A stretch of DNA of 38,184 bases from Pseudomonadota bacterium. GTDB taxonomy: Bacteria; Desulfobacterota; Desulfobacteria; Desulfobacterales; Desulfolunaceae. Every line of letters begins with the position of its first letter. The first letter of the stretch is position 1. Under the pieces are notes generated by a model. It was not told where the DNA came from and did no database searches. It saw only the letters and a list, made by a program, of their open reading frames with translations. A program made the position numbers and the translations under genes. The DNA lies in NCBI GenBank assembly GCA_018818835.1, contig JAHIRD010000034.1, positions 1-38,184 of the forward strand. Direction: 5' to 3'. Positions 26,501 to 34,400 of the stretch are shown one piece after another.

Positions 26501-28466
26501 CCATGGCCCCGGCCCGGTTCCCAGTTTCGGTTGGACCATGTTTTTCATCGGATTCTGCCCCGGTCAGGGGATAGACATTGGCGCCGGTCCAGGGGATGGC
26601 AGACCCAGAGTCTGTGCTTCCGGAAAGGCGGCAGATCTTCTTTTCAAAGGGATAGGCAGGCAGGGAGATGCGGGACGGTGTGCCATGGGTATACAAAGCG
26701 GACCAGTCCAAATCCTCGTTACTGACCCACCCCCGGGCCAGGGTGCACAGGGGATCGTCGAGTTCTGCTTTGGCTGTTTGGGGCGAAGGGTGTTTGCCTT
26801 GTGTTCCGGTATAAAAATGGTTCACAGGGATGGCACCCTGGCAGTATTGTTCCAGTTTTTCAATCAGTTCATCCTGTCCGGAGACCACAGCCGAAAGGCG
26901 TTCCTGCATGGGGGTACGACCGGTTTGAAGGGTATAGGCGATCCGGGCCAGGGGGGCTGTGCCTGGGGGCCATGTTTTTTTCAACCATAACACCATAAGC
27001 CGGGTATAGACGTTCAAACGGTCGGTATTGGCGGCGGAAAGGACAAAAATCACCGGTCCTGAAGACTCCGGGTCGAACGCAATGGGCTCGAACTCCTCAA
27101 CAATAAGGCAGGCCCCGGTTCCTCCCGAACCAAAGGAGACGATCCCAGCACGCCGAGAGCTGATCATACTCGAGCCATTTCCATGCCTGACCGGCCGCGG
27201 CCATTGGGCCAGCTCCCGCTGGAGATAAACAGGCGAATGATCAAAGTCGATATTGGGATTAGGCTCATCCGAACCCAGTGTCGGCGCAAGCTGTTTGTGC
27301 TTCAACTGGAGCAGCACCTTGGTCAGCTGGGCCATACCTGATGCGGATTCAGGATGTCCGATATTGGGTTTGACAGCACCCATGGGACAAGGATTCCCAG
27401 GTTCCCCGAAATGCCGAAAAGCCTCGGTGAGACTAAGCACCTCCGTGGTGTCGGCCACATCCGATCCCAGGCCCTGGGCCTCGATATAGCTGAGGGTCCC
27501 TGGCTCGATCCCGGTGTCCTTCAAGGTTCTGACAATCAGATCCGTTTGCATGACGGGATTGGGGCTCATGTACATGACTGATTTGCCCCAATTGTTAATC
27601 CGGCTTCCTTTGATCACACCGTGGATGGGGTCGCCGTCTCGCACAGCCCGGGCCAGGGGTTTCAGGAGAACGGCCCCCACGCCTTCGCCGGGCACGAACC
27701 CCGTCCCGCCTTTTCCGAAACTTCGATGTTTATCGTCGTGTGACACCATATTCCGGCAGCTTAACCCAATGAATTTCGATGGATGCAGGTAAAGATTCAC
27801 CCCCCCGGCCAGGGCCATGTCACATTCGTTATTCTTAAGACTTTGACATGCCAGATGGATGGCCGTCAGCGAGGAAGAGCATTCCGTATCCACGGGAAGG
27901 CAGGGCCCTGTCAGATTGAAAAAATGAGCCAGACGGCTGGCCAGGGCAGCTGGGTTGGCCAAGGGATAAACAGATTTCCCGCGCTGGTGTTCCTCCAGAA
28001 GCAGATCATCGTAGGTATGGGTGGTCGCCCCCACAAAAACCCCGATATTGCGCGGATACCCAACCAGGGCCGGATACCCGGCGTCTTCCACTGTGGCCCA
28101 GGCCGTTTCCAAAAGCAACCGGATCTGGGGATCCATGACCGCGGCGTCTTCAGCCGTCATATGGAACAGCGACGGATCAAAGGCGTAAACATCATCAAGG
28201 AAGCCCCCCCATTTACAGGTCATCTTTCCGGTCACCGCCTGTTTAGGGTCAGCATCGAAATAGCGGTTTGCTTCCCACCGGTCCTTGGGGATTTCTTCGA
28301 TGCACCGTTTCCCGTTTCGAATGATATCCCAGAAATCATCGAGGGTTTCAGCCTTGGGATACCGGCCGCCCAAACCGATGACTGCAATATCATGGGCAGA
28401 AATATCAATCTGCTGTTTTTTAAGAAGCTGCCGTAACTGTTCCCGTTTTTCCATTCTGTCGGCCAT
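14592..28466 (-). CDS. PKS2: five-module trans-AT-like polyketide synthase
   Basis: This protein has about 4,624 residues and no AT domain. In order: KS0 (Cys near 195 in DTECSSSL, but the HGTGT motif is QGLGS); ACP (Ser near 688 in GFTSRTL); KS (ETACSSSL near 938, intact); ACP (GFDSM near 1488); KS (NTACSSG near 1732, intact); DH (HVVRSRQILP near 2208 and DSALQ near 2383); KR (TGGAGGLG near 2661, Tyr near 2801); ACP (near 2959); KS (DTACSSSL near 3221, intact); ACP (near 3742); KS0 (DSMCSSAL near 4003, HGTGT replaced by AASGV); and ACP (GLTSL near 4539). A short docking segment ends the protein. Post-KS linkers of the LPTYPFEK type fit trans-AT enzymes. I chose ATG 28466 because AAAGGA lies 8 bases upstream; the frame could start as early as 28535, overlapping PKS1. 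Confidence 0.92.
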   Translation of the reverse strand: MADRMEKREQLRQLLKKQQIDISAHDIAVIGLGGRYPKAETLDDFWDIIRNGKRCIEEIPKDRWEANRYFDADPKQAVTGKMTCKWGGFLDDVYAFDPSLFHMTAEDAAVMDPQIRLLLETAWATVEDAGYPALVGYPRNIGVFVGATTHTYDDLLLEEHQRGKSVYPLANPAALASRLAHFFNLTGPCLPVDTECSSSLTAIHLACQSLKNNECDMALAGGVNLYLHPSKFIGLSCRNMVSHDDKHRSFGKGGTGFVPGEGVGAVLLKPLARAVRDGDPIHGVIKGSRINNWGKSVMYMSPNPVMQTDLIVRTLKDTGIEPGTLSYIEAQGLGSDVADTTEVLSLTEAFRHFGEPGNPCPMGAVKPNIGHPESASGMAQLTKVLLQLKHKQLAPTLGSDEPNPNIDFDHSPVYLQRELAQWPRPVRHGNGSSMISSRRAGIVSFGSGGTGACLIVEEFEPIAFDPESSGPVIFVLSAANTDRLNVYTRLMVLWLKKTWPPGTAPLARIAYTLQTGRTPMQERLSAVVSGQDELIEKLEQYCQGAIPVNHFYTGTQGKHPSPQTAKAELDDPLCTLARGWVSNEDLDWSALYTHGTPSRISLPAYPFEKKICRLSGSTDSGSAIPWTGANVYPLTGAESDEKHGPTETGNRAGAMENVRSIVHHSMAMILQIKPEDIDNSLEFGALGFTSRTLTQLAGRLNEQLKLSLTPTVFYRYPHVNALADHLVRQYPGAFIHLSQESPVQPVSSVKREQQNHKSAFPTQKYEDTVRPEPIAIIGISGRFPLADDPDEFWKNLVDGRHCITEVPADRWDWKTLDSNHSNTDLKWGGFITGIGEFDPLFFGISPSEAQVMDPQQRLLMMYIWNVIEDAGYSAQSLSGTQTGIFAATFANDYADLLSRSNFPMDGYAATSMVPSMGPNRMSFFLNVHGPSEPVETACSSSLVAVHRAVTAIHTGQCSMAIAGGVNTMASPFVSMANSKAGMLSPDGICKTFSEKANGYVRGEGVGMLFLKRLSDAEQDRDHIYGIIRSTAENHGGRANSLTSPNSKAQAELLKTAYRKAGLDPRTIGYIETHGTGTKLGDPAEIQGLKEAFSDLYQEMGNPVGDTAHCGLGSVKTNIGHLELAAGVTGIIKVLLQIKHRTLVKSLHSEPLNPYIDLDGSPFYIANENREWTALCDASGHALPRRAGVSSFGLGGVNAHVVLEEYTGLASTENHEDPPRFCLPVIVPLSAKNDVRLKEQARRLLNAITTHCLTDRDLPRIAYTLQVGRDAMDERLAVLAASVKDLEDRLKVFIRDTDQAMGYGLYRGQVKKTGDALKVFDTDDDLHHAVQSWIDKGKFDTIGGLWVKGLDVDWNALYGEVRPQRISLPTYPFEKTRYWVPESTRDTQTDNHAPIVQSLQEKVFCSDDKEACHQNQAIHLRDEDDHKGVMTASSGEAATVQSKGRRPDMAGFTVSQCIEWDVKEQIGQLLKIDPNHLSVDENLTDFGFDSMSLTKFATRLMRLYDIDLTPAVFFGYATIKELTRFLFDSHEQTMRSYYAYPEAVPVACHVQQEAAVTSKQKTDRRSFSASKSCMDPSEPIAIIGMSGRFPDARTINDLWEILLQGKDTVREIPPARFDWLKFASKEHTWTCGCVPGVDEFDPLFFEISPREARTMDPRQRLLLQEAWNALEDAGYGAKELAANRIGAFVGVEQNNFKEITRDPHHITSNHNAVLASRLSYFLNLSGPVLSINTACSSGLVAAHQACQSLRNKECDTALAAGVNLILNPAPHIAMEQAGMLSKTGRCYAFDQRANGMTPGEAVTVIVLKRLSRALEQKDPIYAVIRGSGINYDGKTNGITAPSGVAQTELIRSVWERYGISPQGIDYIVTHGTGTLLGDPVEINALHDAFGSYSEKPPLCAITSTKSNFGHSLAASGLVSLISLVQAMRHNTIPVSLHCVRENVYMNWKESPFFVNKANKPWPANGKKRMGAVSAFGLSGTNVHMVIEDPPATSQDITGRLPCTLLCFSAKTPEGVQQKIRDLMLFLNGGEKSVSDLYHTAYTLIKGRHHFRHRCAVIIRDHGDVLPVLEKTVSRKKLPNIFWGQVPGDFTPQRVIVSSIENLIKTSHLLYDNAPEYQEIMYALAEFYCQGYPIDADTLYQDVNLLRIHLPGYPFKRERFPLPESVTGMQTSGAEKGPGGLHPLVHRNTSNFQEQRFSSDFDGREFFLTDHVVRSRQILPGVAYLEMSRAALGIAAGVSEDSGTGICLKNIVWARPLVIGKDGSPVTIHMSLFPDESQAISWEIFSKTEDGASEPVVYCQGRGYVRDFDEEPVRDISALKSACNHGRLSSQQCYSLFSGVGLEYGPAHQGIEDIYLGSDQVLARLTLPASVADTKNQFVLHPSMMDSALQATMGLTINDAAFHTAFLPFTLKQLDILKPCTETMWAHVRSMGVPNPADNMRRFDIDLMDGQGNLCVRMGELTSVCIEDKIEPLYADGDQRALLFEPVFHGQPLCDSINTQTYESHLVIACEWEGLTVDAMAHAGLKNTRCLDLTAGQESVAQRFSAYAVRVFEEIQRIFQSRPQGQVLVQVLVPMQGEKQVFTGLSGLLKTARLENPRFIGQLIEIQPDTKAKQVIEQLSHNSQVPLDHWIRYQNGQRLVAGWKEMTALSKAPGRPWTDKGVYLITGGAGGLGLMFAREIASKVHHATVILTGRSALDDMQKENIRNLSSNALIEYRQADVTEHEAVLDLIRDIQAEHGGLNGIIHSAGVIADNYILKKTVEDVARVLAPKVKGLTCLDEATQDIPLDFFIVFSSVAGALGNPGQADYACANAFMDGYAAYRNTLVLAGKRQGHTVAMDWPLWEEGGMHVDPASIEMIKQINGLKPMPTHTGMAAFYHSLALRKNRMMILVGDHELMKKKLISVPVNKTVHPHVPPVFESEVSFETLKKRIVSIVSEILDVHPEDIDSDCEFIGYGFDSITLVQLANRLNLAYDLELTPALFFEYPTIQGFAHYLLQSHGACLAKPLDIKTDTAQSVLEIPSPDKKILIFSEISVQGVKRFKRHSGKTNTRGAAEPVAVIGMSGRFPMADNLDQFWQNLLDGRHCITDIPKERWDWREINRDFSEKSGQDYVNWGGFVNGLGDFDPLFFGISPKEAALMDPQQRLLMMSIWEAMEDAGYCSQTLSGTPTAIFAACNNIGYSERLHRHEMQAEAYSSTGMMQTLGPNRMSWFLNMHGPSEPVDTACSSSLVAIHKAMTSISSGECDMAFAGGVNTILSPLVHISYCKAGMLSRDGRCKTFSDQADGYVRAEGVGMLFLKRLTQAESDGDPIYGVLLSSAENHGGRSNALTAPNAKAQGELLTTAYRRSGIDPGTVGYIEAHGTGTALGDPVEINALKAAFSRLYKDAGKSEDVEPHCGLGSVKTNVGHLELASGIAGVIKVLLQMKHKTLVKSLHCETINPYIKLEKTPFYINRDTRPWQSIKDGQGNDLPRRAGISSFGVGGVNAHVVMEEYLAPASVQKDSTPMSTDNPAAILLSAKDEDRLKEQVRRLGAMIKKQSCSDDDLPNIAYTLQTGRDAMDHRLGMLVNSITDLENKLQMFIYEKPRSFSPEIFPNVFYQGNIRRNKDVAKIFETDDDLQKLSDTWTRNNKPSKLIALWVKGMNFDWNTLYNEDRPRRIHLPVYPFKKERYWLPEPVTGAQTLGAEKDTRGPHPVLHRNTSSVSIEDKMEHQSTLETMRSILIDSISNIVGVDINDVDCESELREYGFDSISLTVLANRLNKTYNLELTPDLFVEYQTIERISHYLIQTYGEQMNIGVNNQTETSSLERVSAGSVNNSSMSRKHKSRSEGKSVTHLAEPIAIIGMSGRFPMADHLDVFWKNLVEGKNCITEIPKERWNWREHYHPNSMEAAALGKSCCKWGGFLQDFDRFDPLFFHMSPKDALRIDPQERLFLEECWRAFEDSGYVQASLDEELRQYIGVFCGITKNGFGLWNHGGSEFKLNTSFASLVNRVSHYMNFSGPSLAVDSMCSSALVAVHQACESLRKGDIHLALAGSVNLNLHPLNYAELSQFHIISDSATGTILGKDSHGFIPSEGVGVIILKRLADARKDRDTILAVIKGSAVNHNGRTEAFMVPDPKSQANVIKKALDVSGIEPWTVGYIELAASGVPMGDVSEMKALVEAYGRDQENTNDMYRMGSLKSLQGHGEAFSGMAQLMKVVMQLRHKTICPTRVAEHVNPGIDFNRVPFTIQAELGTWTQLEKDGRTYPRRAGINSFGAGGVNVHLIVEDYSEDTETPRETGNNVLVSDPALFVLSAKTPKVLSIYAHQWKLYLENHGDMDLARLCHTLQIHREAMKYRMACVAHNIPQLISCLEAFISEIPGAYVCTGKRDLSRPDQRVLPHETEADHMIGQAISTHNGNHLAQLWAHGARVPWSQLYTGHAYKPLIGLPTYPFAGKRCPISPFHSMAEAGKPVYHGDPSIPKKYQTIPEPIEKKSVMPHPREIPVLPEQAPAWEQKAKSGLSLTLGKDHQRVVKTIRETLNKIILTDDDDLIDFDANFGEIGLTSLTIIEFVNELNMALDLDLPENIVFEYPDSKQLTEYIVSLPATPQGDRDTRVNGSNQDEMLDSVLRDVLKGNLSVDAAIHLIES
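17345..17425 (-). other. DH-deletion scar inside PKS2 module 4 linker
   Basis: The linker after the fourth PKS2 ketosynthase contains EPVTGAQTLGAEK...GPHPVLHRNTSS and then VSIEDKMEH. The first part matches the sequence just before the DH domain of the preceding module (ESVTGMQTSGAEK...LHPLVHRNTSN). The second matches the sequence just after that DH domain (SVCIEDKIEP). The module thus keeps both edges of a DH domain but not the domain. At DNA level both edges carry ACCTC where the joint lies, a possible microhomology. Confidence 0.75.
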
Positions 28467-28482
28467 ACGACCCGTCCTTTGT

Positions 28483-31400
28483 TTATGCATCGGAGCCCAT
28501 CGCTTCTCTGACCCGTTGAAGAATATCGTTTTCAAAATGATTTCCTGCCCGGTTATGGTTCGGCAGTGTTTGCATCACAGACCGCTCTGAAAGATGGGTT
28601 CCTTCCGGATGCTGAAGGACAAAACTGCTCAGTCCGGACCCTGGCCCCACTTCAAGAAACAGCCGGTCCTTGTCCTTGAGCAGAAGGTTCATACCCTGGG
28701 CAAAGCGAACGGTGCTGCACAAATGTTCGAACCAGTAGTCCGGACCGGTGGCCTGTTCATCCTTGATCCAGGTTCCCGTGACATTGGACAGGTAGGGAAT
28801 CGTCGGAGCATGAAAGGAAATCGTCTCCAAAAACCGGATAAATTCCGCCTTGACGGGCGCCATCTGCCGGGAATGAAACCCTCGGTCCACGGGCATACGT
28901 TTAAAGACCTTCTCCATACCTTCCAGTGTTTTCTCCAATGCGAGAATGGCCCCAAGGTCTCCTGAAGCCATACATGAATGGGGGGCTCCGATGACCCCGA
29001 TGTCAAGGCCCTCACCCAGAAGAGGGCGAAGTTCCTCTTCCGAAAGCAGGGTGGCCAGCATGGCACCCTGGGGAAGGGTTTCAATCAGTTGCGCCCGCTT
29101 GACCAGGATGCGCAACGTGTCTTCCAGGGATAGGACCCCGGCCAGACAAGCTGCCGTGTATTCACCCAGACTCAGACCAATCATGGCTTGGGGCCTTACG
29201 CCCTTGTCCATCCATAACCGGGCCATGGCATACTCGACCGTGAACACGGCCGGATGAGCAAACAGGGCCCTGTCCAGGATGTGATCCGGCACCTTTTCTT
29301 TGGGTTTAAACAACGGTGTGAAGGCTGTCTGTGGATTGTCAAGGGGCTCAACGGGATGCTCCTTCGCGAACAGAATCTCTTTCAGATCCCTATCGAGTAA
29401 CGGCTGAACATAATTGCAGCATCGGTCTATGATATCATGAAACGTTTTTTCCGTCTGATAAAGCCTCGTACCCATGCCGGGATAATGATCGCCAAGGCCC
29501 GGAAACATGAACGTTAGGGGTCGAACCAAAGGGACATGGCCGGATTTACCCTGGGCCTTTTGCTCCCGATCACGCAATCCCTTTAACAACCGTTCCACAT
29601 CCGTATCCGTGAGGGAATCGACAAAATCCTTTTTCTTTTCCCTTTGATTTATCGGCTCTTCAACAGATGCTGATTCAATCAAAGGCTCTTGATTCGGCCC
29701 TGATGAGGGGGGTGATGCAGGTATATCAACGGCATGGGATGTCGCCCCATCATCGCCCAGGATCTCCATCAATCGTGCCGTGTGAGACGTCATGAAGTAG
29801 CTGCTCAATTCACGGACCGTTTTATACTGAAAAAACAAGGTGGCCGGTAACAGCCCGAAGACCTTTTCCAGCCGTGTCAAAAGGACTTTGGACATGAGCG
29901 AGTTGACACCGTAAGCCCCCAGGATAAGGTTATCCTTGATCCGGCTTGGTGATAGACCTGTCACGTCGGCCAGAACACCTTTTATATAGTCTTTTGTAAG
30001 ACCTTCCGGATCACCGGATGTCCCGGGGTTTCCGGACGGTCGACCTGTCATTCGGGAAAAGGAATCTTTTGTACGAGACTGTGTTTCAACACCAACAGCC
30101 TTTAAAAAACAGTCATCTCCTTTTAATGCGATCACATGACGGGCATCACCTGAAAGAATGCATGTGATGGCTTCCCAAAGTTCCTCAGGACGAATATTGA
30201 CAATGCCCTGGGCAGACAGTACCGGGCTTGACGCATGTGCCCCTAAGTCCGTGTTCCCACAGGTGATCACGGAAACCGGGTAGTCCTTGATCCGATCCAG
30301 GTATAAAGCAAAACTATCCAAAAAGGCATTGGCCGACGCATAGTTGCTTTGTCCTTGCAACCCGTAAAACGATCCGCTGACCGACGAAAAAAAGAGCATA
30401 AAATCAAGGGGCAATCCTTTTAAGGCATGATGCAGGACAACACTTCCGAATATTTTTGATGTCAGGGCCTCACGAAAGTCAGTTTCGTCCATGTCTCCAA
30501 GGCGCCTATCTTTTCTGACGGTGGCCCCATGGATCACACCATGGATACAGCCAAACCGGGAAAGGGATTCCTTGACCACCGCGTCCATTCTGGCTGGGTC
30601 GGCCAGATCCCCCTGAATATAGATCAGGTCACTGCCTTTTGATCTGATCTGATTGATTTTATTTTTCTGATCCGCACGTAAATCGGTATATGCTGTCCGC
30701 CCGCAAAGGATGAGATTCGCCTGAACCTGTTCCGCAAGATAAATCCCCAGTGCAAGACCGATGCTGCTGCAGCCCCCTGCAATCAGATACACTCCGTGTT
30801 GCCGGAAACACCGGGTCTTTTCCCAAGGAATCACCAGGGGTTCAACACGCCTCACATAGCGTTTGCCGCCCCGAATGGCTATGGCCCTTCCGTCGGGATC
30901 GCCAGTTTCCAGGGTGATCTGCCTGGCCAGAGAGGAAATCATGTCGTCGGACGGATTAACATCCACGCAGATCAGCTTCAGTTTATCCGGGTATTCGCTG
31001 GCTGCAACCTTGGCCAGACCGGCAAGGCTTCCTCCGTAAGGTACCAGGCGGTCCGTGACCAAAACAGGATACACGTTGCCGGTCACAATGATCATATCAA
31101 CGGGTTTATCCATGTCCCTTTGAATGAGAGACTGAACGAACCTGAACAGTGAGAGGACGCCCGTTTCCTGGGTCTGTTCCATGGTCTTCAGGTCATGGGT
31201 ATCCGTGACATCCGGCTGAATCCCCCCGAGAAAATAAATCCTGTCGATTGTCTTGAGCGATGCAATACGTGCTTTGACTGAAGAAACGTCATCCCCTATG
31301 CGGATTTCAATCAATTCGTCGTTTAAATGGACGTTCGCAAGCGCGTCCCTAAGAGCTTTCACCTCGGAATGATAAACAATCATAACAACGGATTTCTGTG

Positions 31401-34400
31401 ATTTGGCCTGTTTCAAGCCATGATTCTCGGCAAGTGGTTCGGGTTTCCAGACCGGCTGATAGATTATCGGCTGAAACGAATCGTCTCGTCTTGAGGTGCA
31501 TGGGGAAACGACGGATTTCAAATACCGTTCCCTGGCAAAGGGATAGGTGGGCAGGTGGATCCGCCGGGGCCGTGCCCCGTCGTACAGTCTGTTCCAGTCA
31601 ACGTCGCCGCCCCGTGTCCAAAGAATGGCGAGTTTTTCGAGCTTACCCTTGTCTATCCATGCGTCCAGCGCCTTATGCACGTCGTCATCCGACTCGAAGA
31701 GACTCAATAATTCCTTGTCAGCCTTGATTCTTCCCCGGTAAAGGCCCTCCACTTTAGCCGGATGGGGATGCCCTTGGTGATCGATAAAGGTTTTCAGTTT
31801 ATCTGCAAGTTCCCTGACTGATCCGGCTATGATCACCAACCGTTCGGCCATGGCATCCCGGCCGGTCTGAAGGGTATAGGCCATGGATGACAGGACCCTG
31901 TCCGTGAATTTTCCTGTTTTAATAGCCCTGATCAATTGCCATGCATGGGTGTTCAGCTGTTCACCGGTTTTGGCGCTCAAGGGGATCAGAACCGGTTGGA
32001 GGATGGGTATACCGATCAATTCCGATTCCCAAACGGCAGGTCCGGTGTATTCCTCCATGACCACATGGGCGTTGACCCCACCAAACCCGAAGGAACTTAC
32101 CCCGGCACGCCTGGGCAGATCGTTTCCGTTTCCGTCCTCGAGGCTTGGCCAGGGCCCGGTGTCCCGTTGAATGTAAAACGGGCTCTTTTCCAGAGTGATG
32201 TAGGGATTGACTGTGTCACAATGCAGGCTTTTGACCCGTGTTTTGTGTTTCATCTGGAGCAGGACTTTTATGACACCCGCAATACCTGCGGCCAATTCCA
32301 GGTGGCCAATATTGGTTTTTACCGAACCCAGCCCGCAATGGGGCTCAAGGGCCTCGGGTTTCCCCGCATCCCGATACAAGGTGTCAAAGGCCGTTTTAAG
32401 GGCGTTGATCTCCACAGGGTCACCCAGGGCGGTTCCGGTGCCATGGGCTTCCATGTATCCGACTGTCCCGGGATCGATTCCGGCCCGACGGTAGGCCGAG
32501 ACCAGCAGATCTGCCTGGGCTTTGGGATTCGGTGCCGTGGGGGAATGGGACCGCCCCCCGTGGTTTACGGCGCTGGAAAGTAGAAGACCATGGATGGGAT
32601 CTCCATCGGATTCAGCCAGATCAAGGCGTTTCAGTAAAAGCATGCCTGCGCCCTCACCCCTGACATACCCGTCGGCGTTGTGGGAAAAGGTCTTACATCG
32701 TCCGTCCCGGCTCAGCATCCCGGCTTTCCCGAAGCTGATGTGACGGGTCGGTGTGGTCATCGAATTGATTCCCCCTGCAAAGGCCATATCACAGAGGCCA
32801 TCGCGGATGGCCGCCAGGGCTTTATGAATGGCCACAAGTGAACTGGAACAGGCCGTCTCCACAGGTTCGCTGGGGCCATGAAGGTCCAGAAACCAGCTCA
32901 TACGGTTGGGTCCCATGGAAGGCAGCAGCCCCATGGATGTCACGCTGTCGATGGATTGATTCGGCCCAATGATCCGCTCACCGTATCCGGTGTGATCCGT
33001 TCCCACAAAAATCGCCGTGGGAGTACCGGCAAGATTTCCCGAGGCATAGCCCGCGTCTTCCATGGCCTTCCAGACATGCATCATCAGCAGGCGCTGCTGG
33101 GGATCCATCAGTTCGGCCTCTTTGGGCGAAATACCGAAAAACAACGGATCAAAGGCCGCCACATCATCGATAAAGCCGCCCCATTTGATCGTATCTCTGT
33201 CCAGATCATCATCGGTTTGAATCCGGGTCCAGTCCCACCGGTCTTTGGGGACTTCCCGAATGCAGTCTTTGCCCTGAACCAGATTTTTCCAAAAGGCGTC
33301 CACATCATCACTTAGGGGAAAAGTGCCACTCATACCGATGACAGCAATGGGTCCAGGACGCAAGGGCTGATTGTCCGATGTTGAGGGTTCAGGTGATGTC
33401 TGTGCCAACCGGGATGCCTGCGTATCTTGAACCGGCAGGTTTTCTTGAGTATCCTGACTGTCGGGCAGGTACCTCTCCGTTTTTACCTGGATAGTGAAAT
33501 ACTCAGCCAACCGCTCCCCATGCAGGGTGACCAGATACCGGGCCACCTCCCGGATCGTCGAGTATTCGAAAAACAGAGCCGGAGACAACTCAAGGTCCCA
33601 GAGTTCATTCAGCTGGTCGGCAAAGTCGGCCCATGTGATGGAATCAAACCCAAAGTCCCCCAGTTCGCTGTCACAGTCCATATGCTCCGGATTCACATTG
33701 AGTATCCCGGATGCCTTGCTGATCAGCAATGCCATCAAGGCATGGTCAAGGGACTCATCCAATGATTTTTCAGCAATATCCGTTTCAACGGGATGCAACG
33801 CCTCAGGGATTTGGCATTTGATCTCACCGTGTACCTGAGTTCCCGGCATGGGGTGCGTGATCTTTTGAAAAGGATAAACCGGAAGGGCCAGCTTTTGAAA
33901 GGTCCCGGGGGGATATATGCCCTTGAACTCGATGTCTACCCCATTGAGCCAGAGTGAAAGCATAAGGTTTTCAAGAATGGCACCTGGGTCATTATCCATA
34001 TTGATGTTTACCGAACACCCTTCGGGGGTTCCCGTGAATTTTCCGAAATCTATACATGAGCTATTGGGAGAACTTGAAACAGGTGTATTCTCATACTGTT
34101 TCAGCCAGGCCGGAATATTGGGAATCGCTTCAAACGGCTGATGCATCAACAGAGAATAATGACTATGTAACGATCCATTTTTCCGGTTTTGATCAAGGGA
34201 CGCTGCGGCAGCTTCGTATTCCGGCTGTTCATTCACAAAGAGTTCCACAAGAGTTTCCGGTGACATCACGTGATCTGTAACCAGATTCACCAGTTCGTAA
34301 AATTCGGGGGATGCCTCATATGTCGCTTCCGTAAAATGCCATGTGCGGTTCAATTTTCGGATGCAATGGGCCATGATGACGGCAAAAAGATATGTCTCTT

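Noticed and set aside
26007-26990. 327-codon plus-strand frame and other long plus-strand frames across the PKS genes
   Set aside because: They lie opposite continuous, motif-rich PKS coding sequence and have no recognisable domains; they are by-products of codon bias in the real genes.
28467-28535. Start of PKS2 at 28535 or 28490
   Set aside because: Those starts overlap the PKS1 end and lack a ribosome site; ATG 28466 has AAAGGA at 8 bases and leaves an ordinary 16-base gap.
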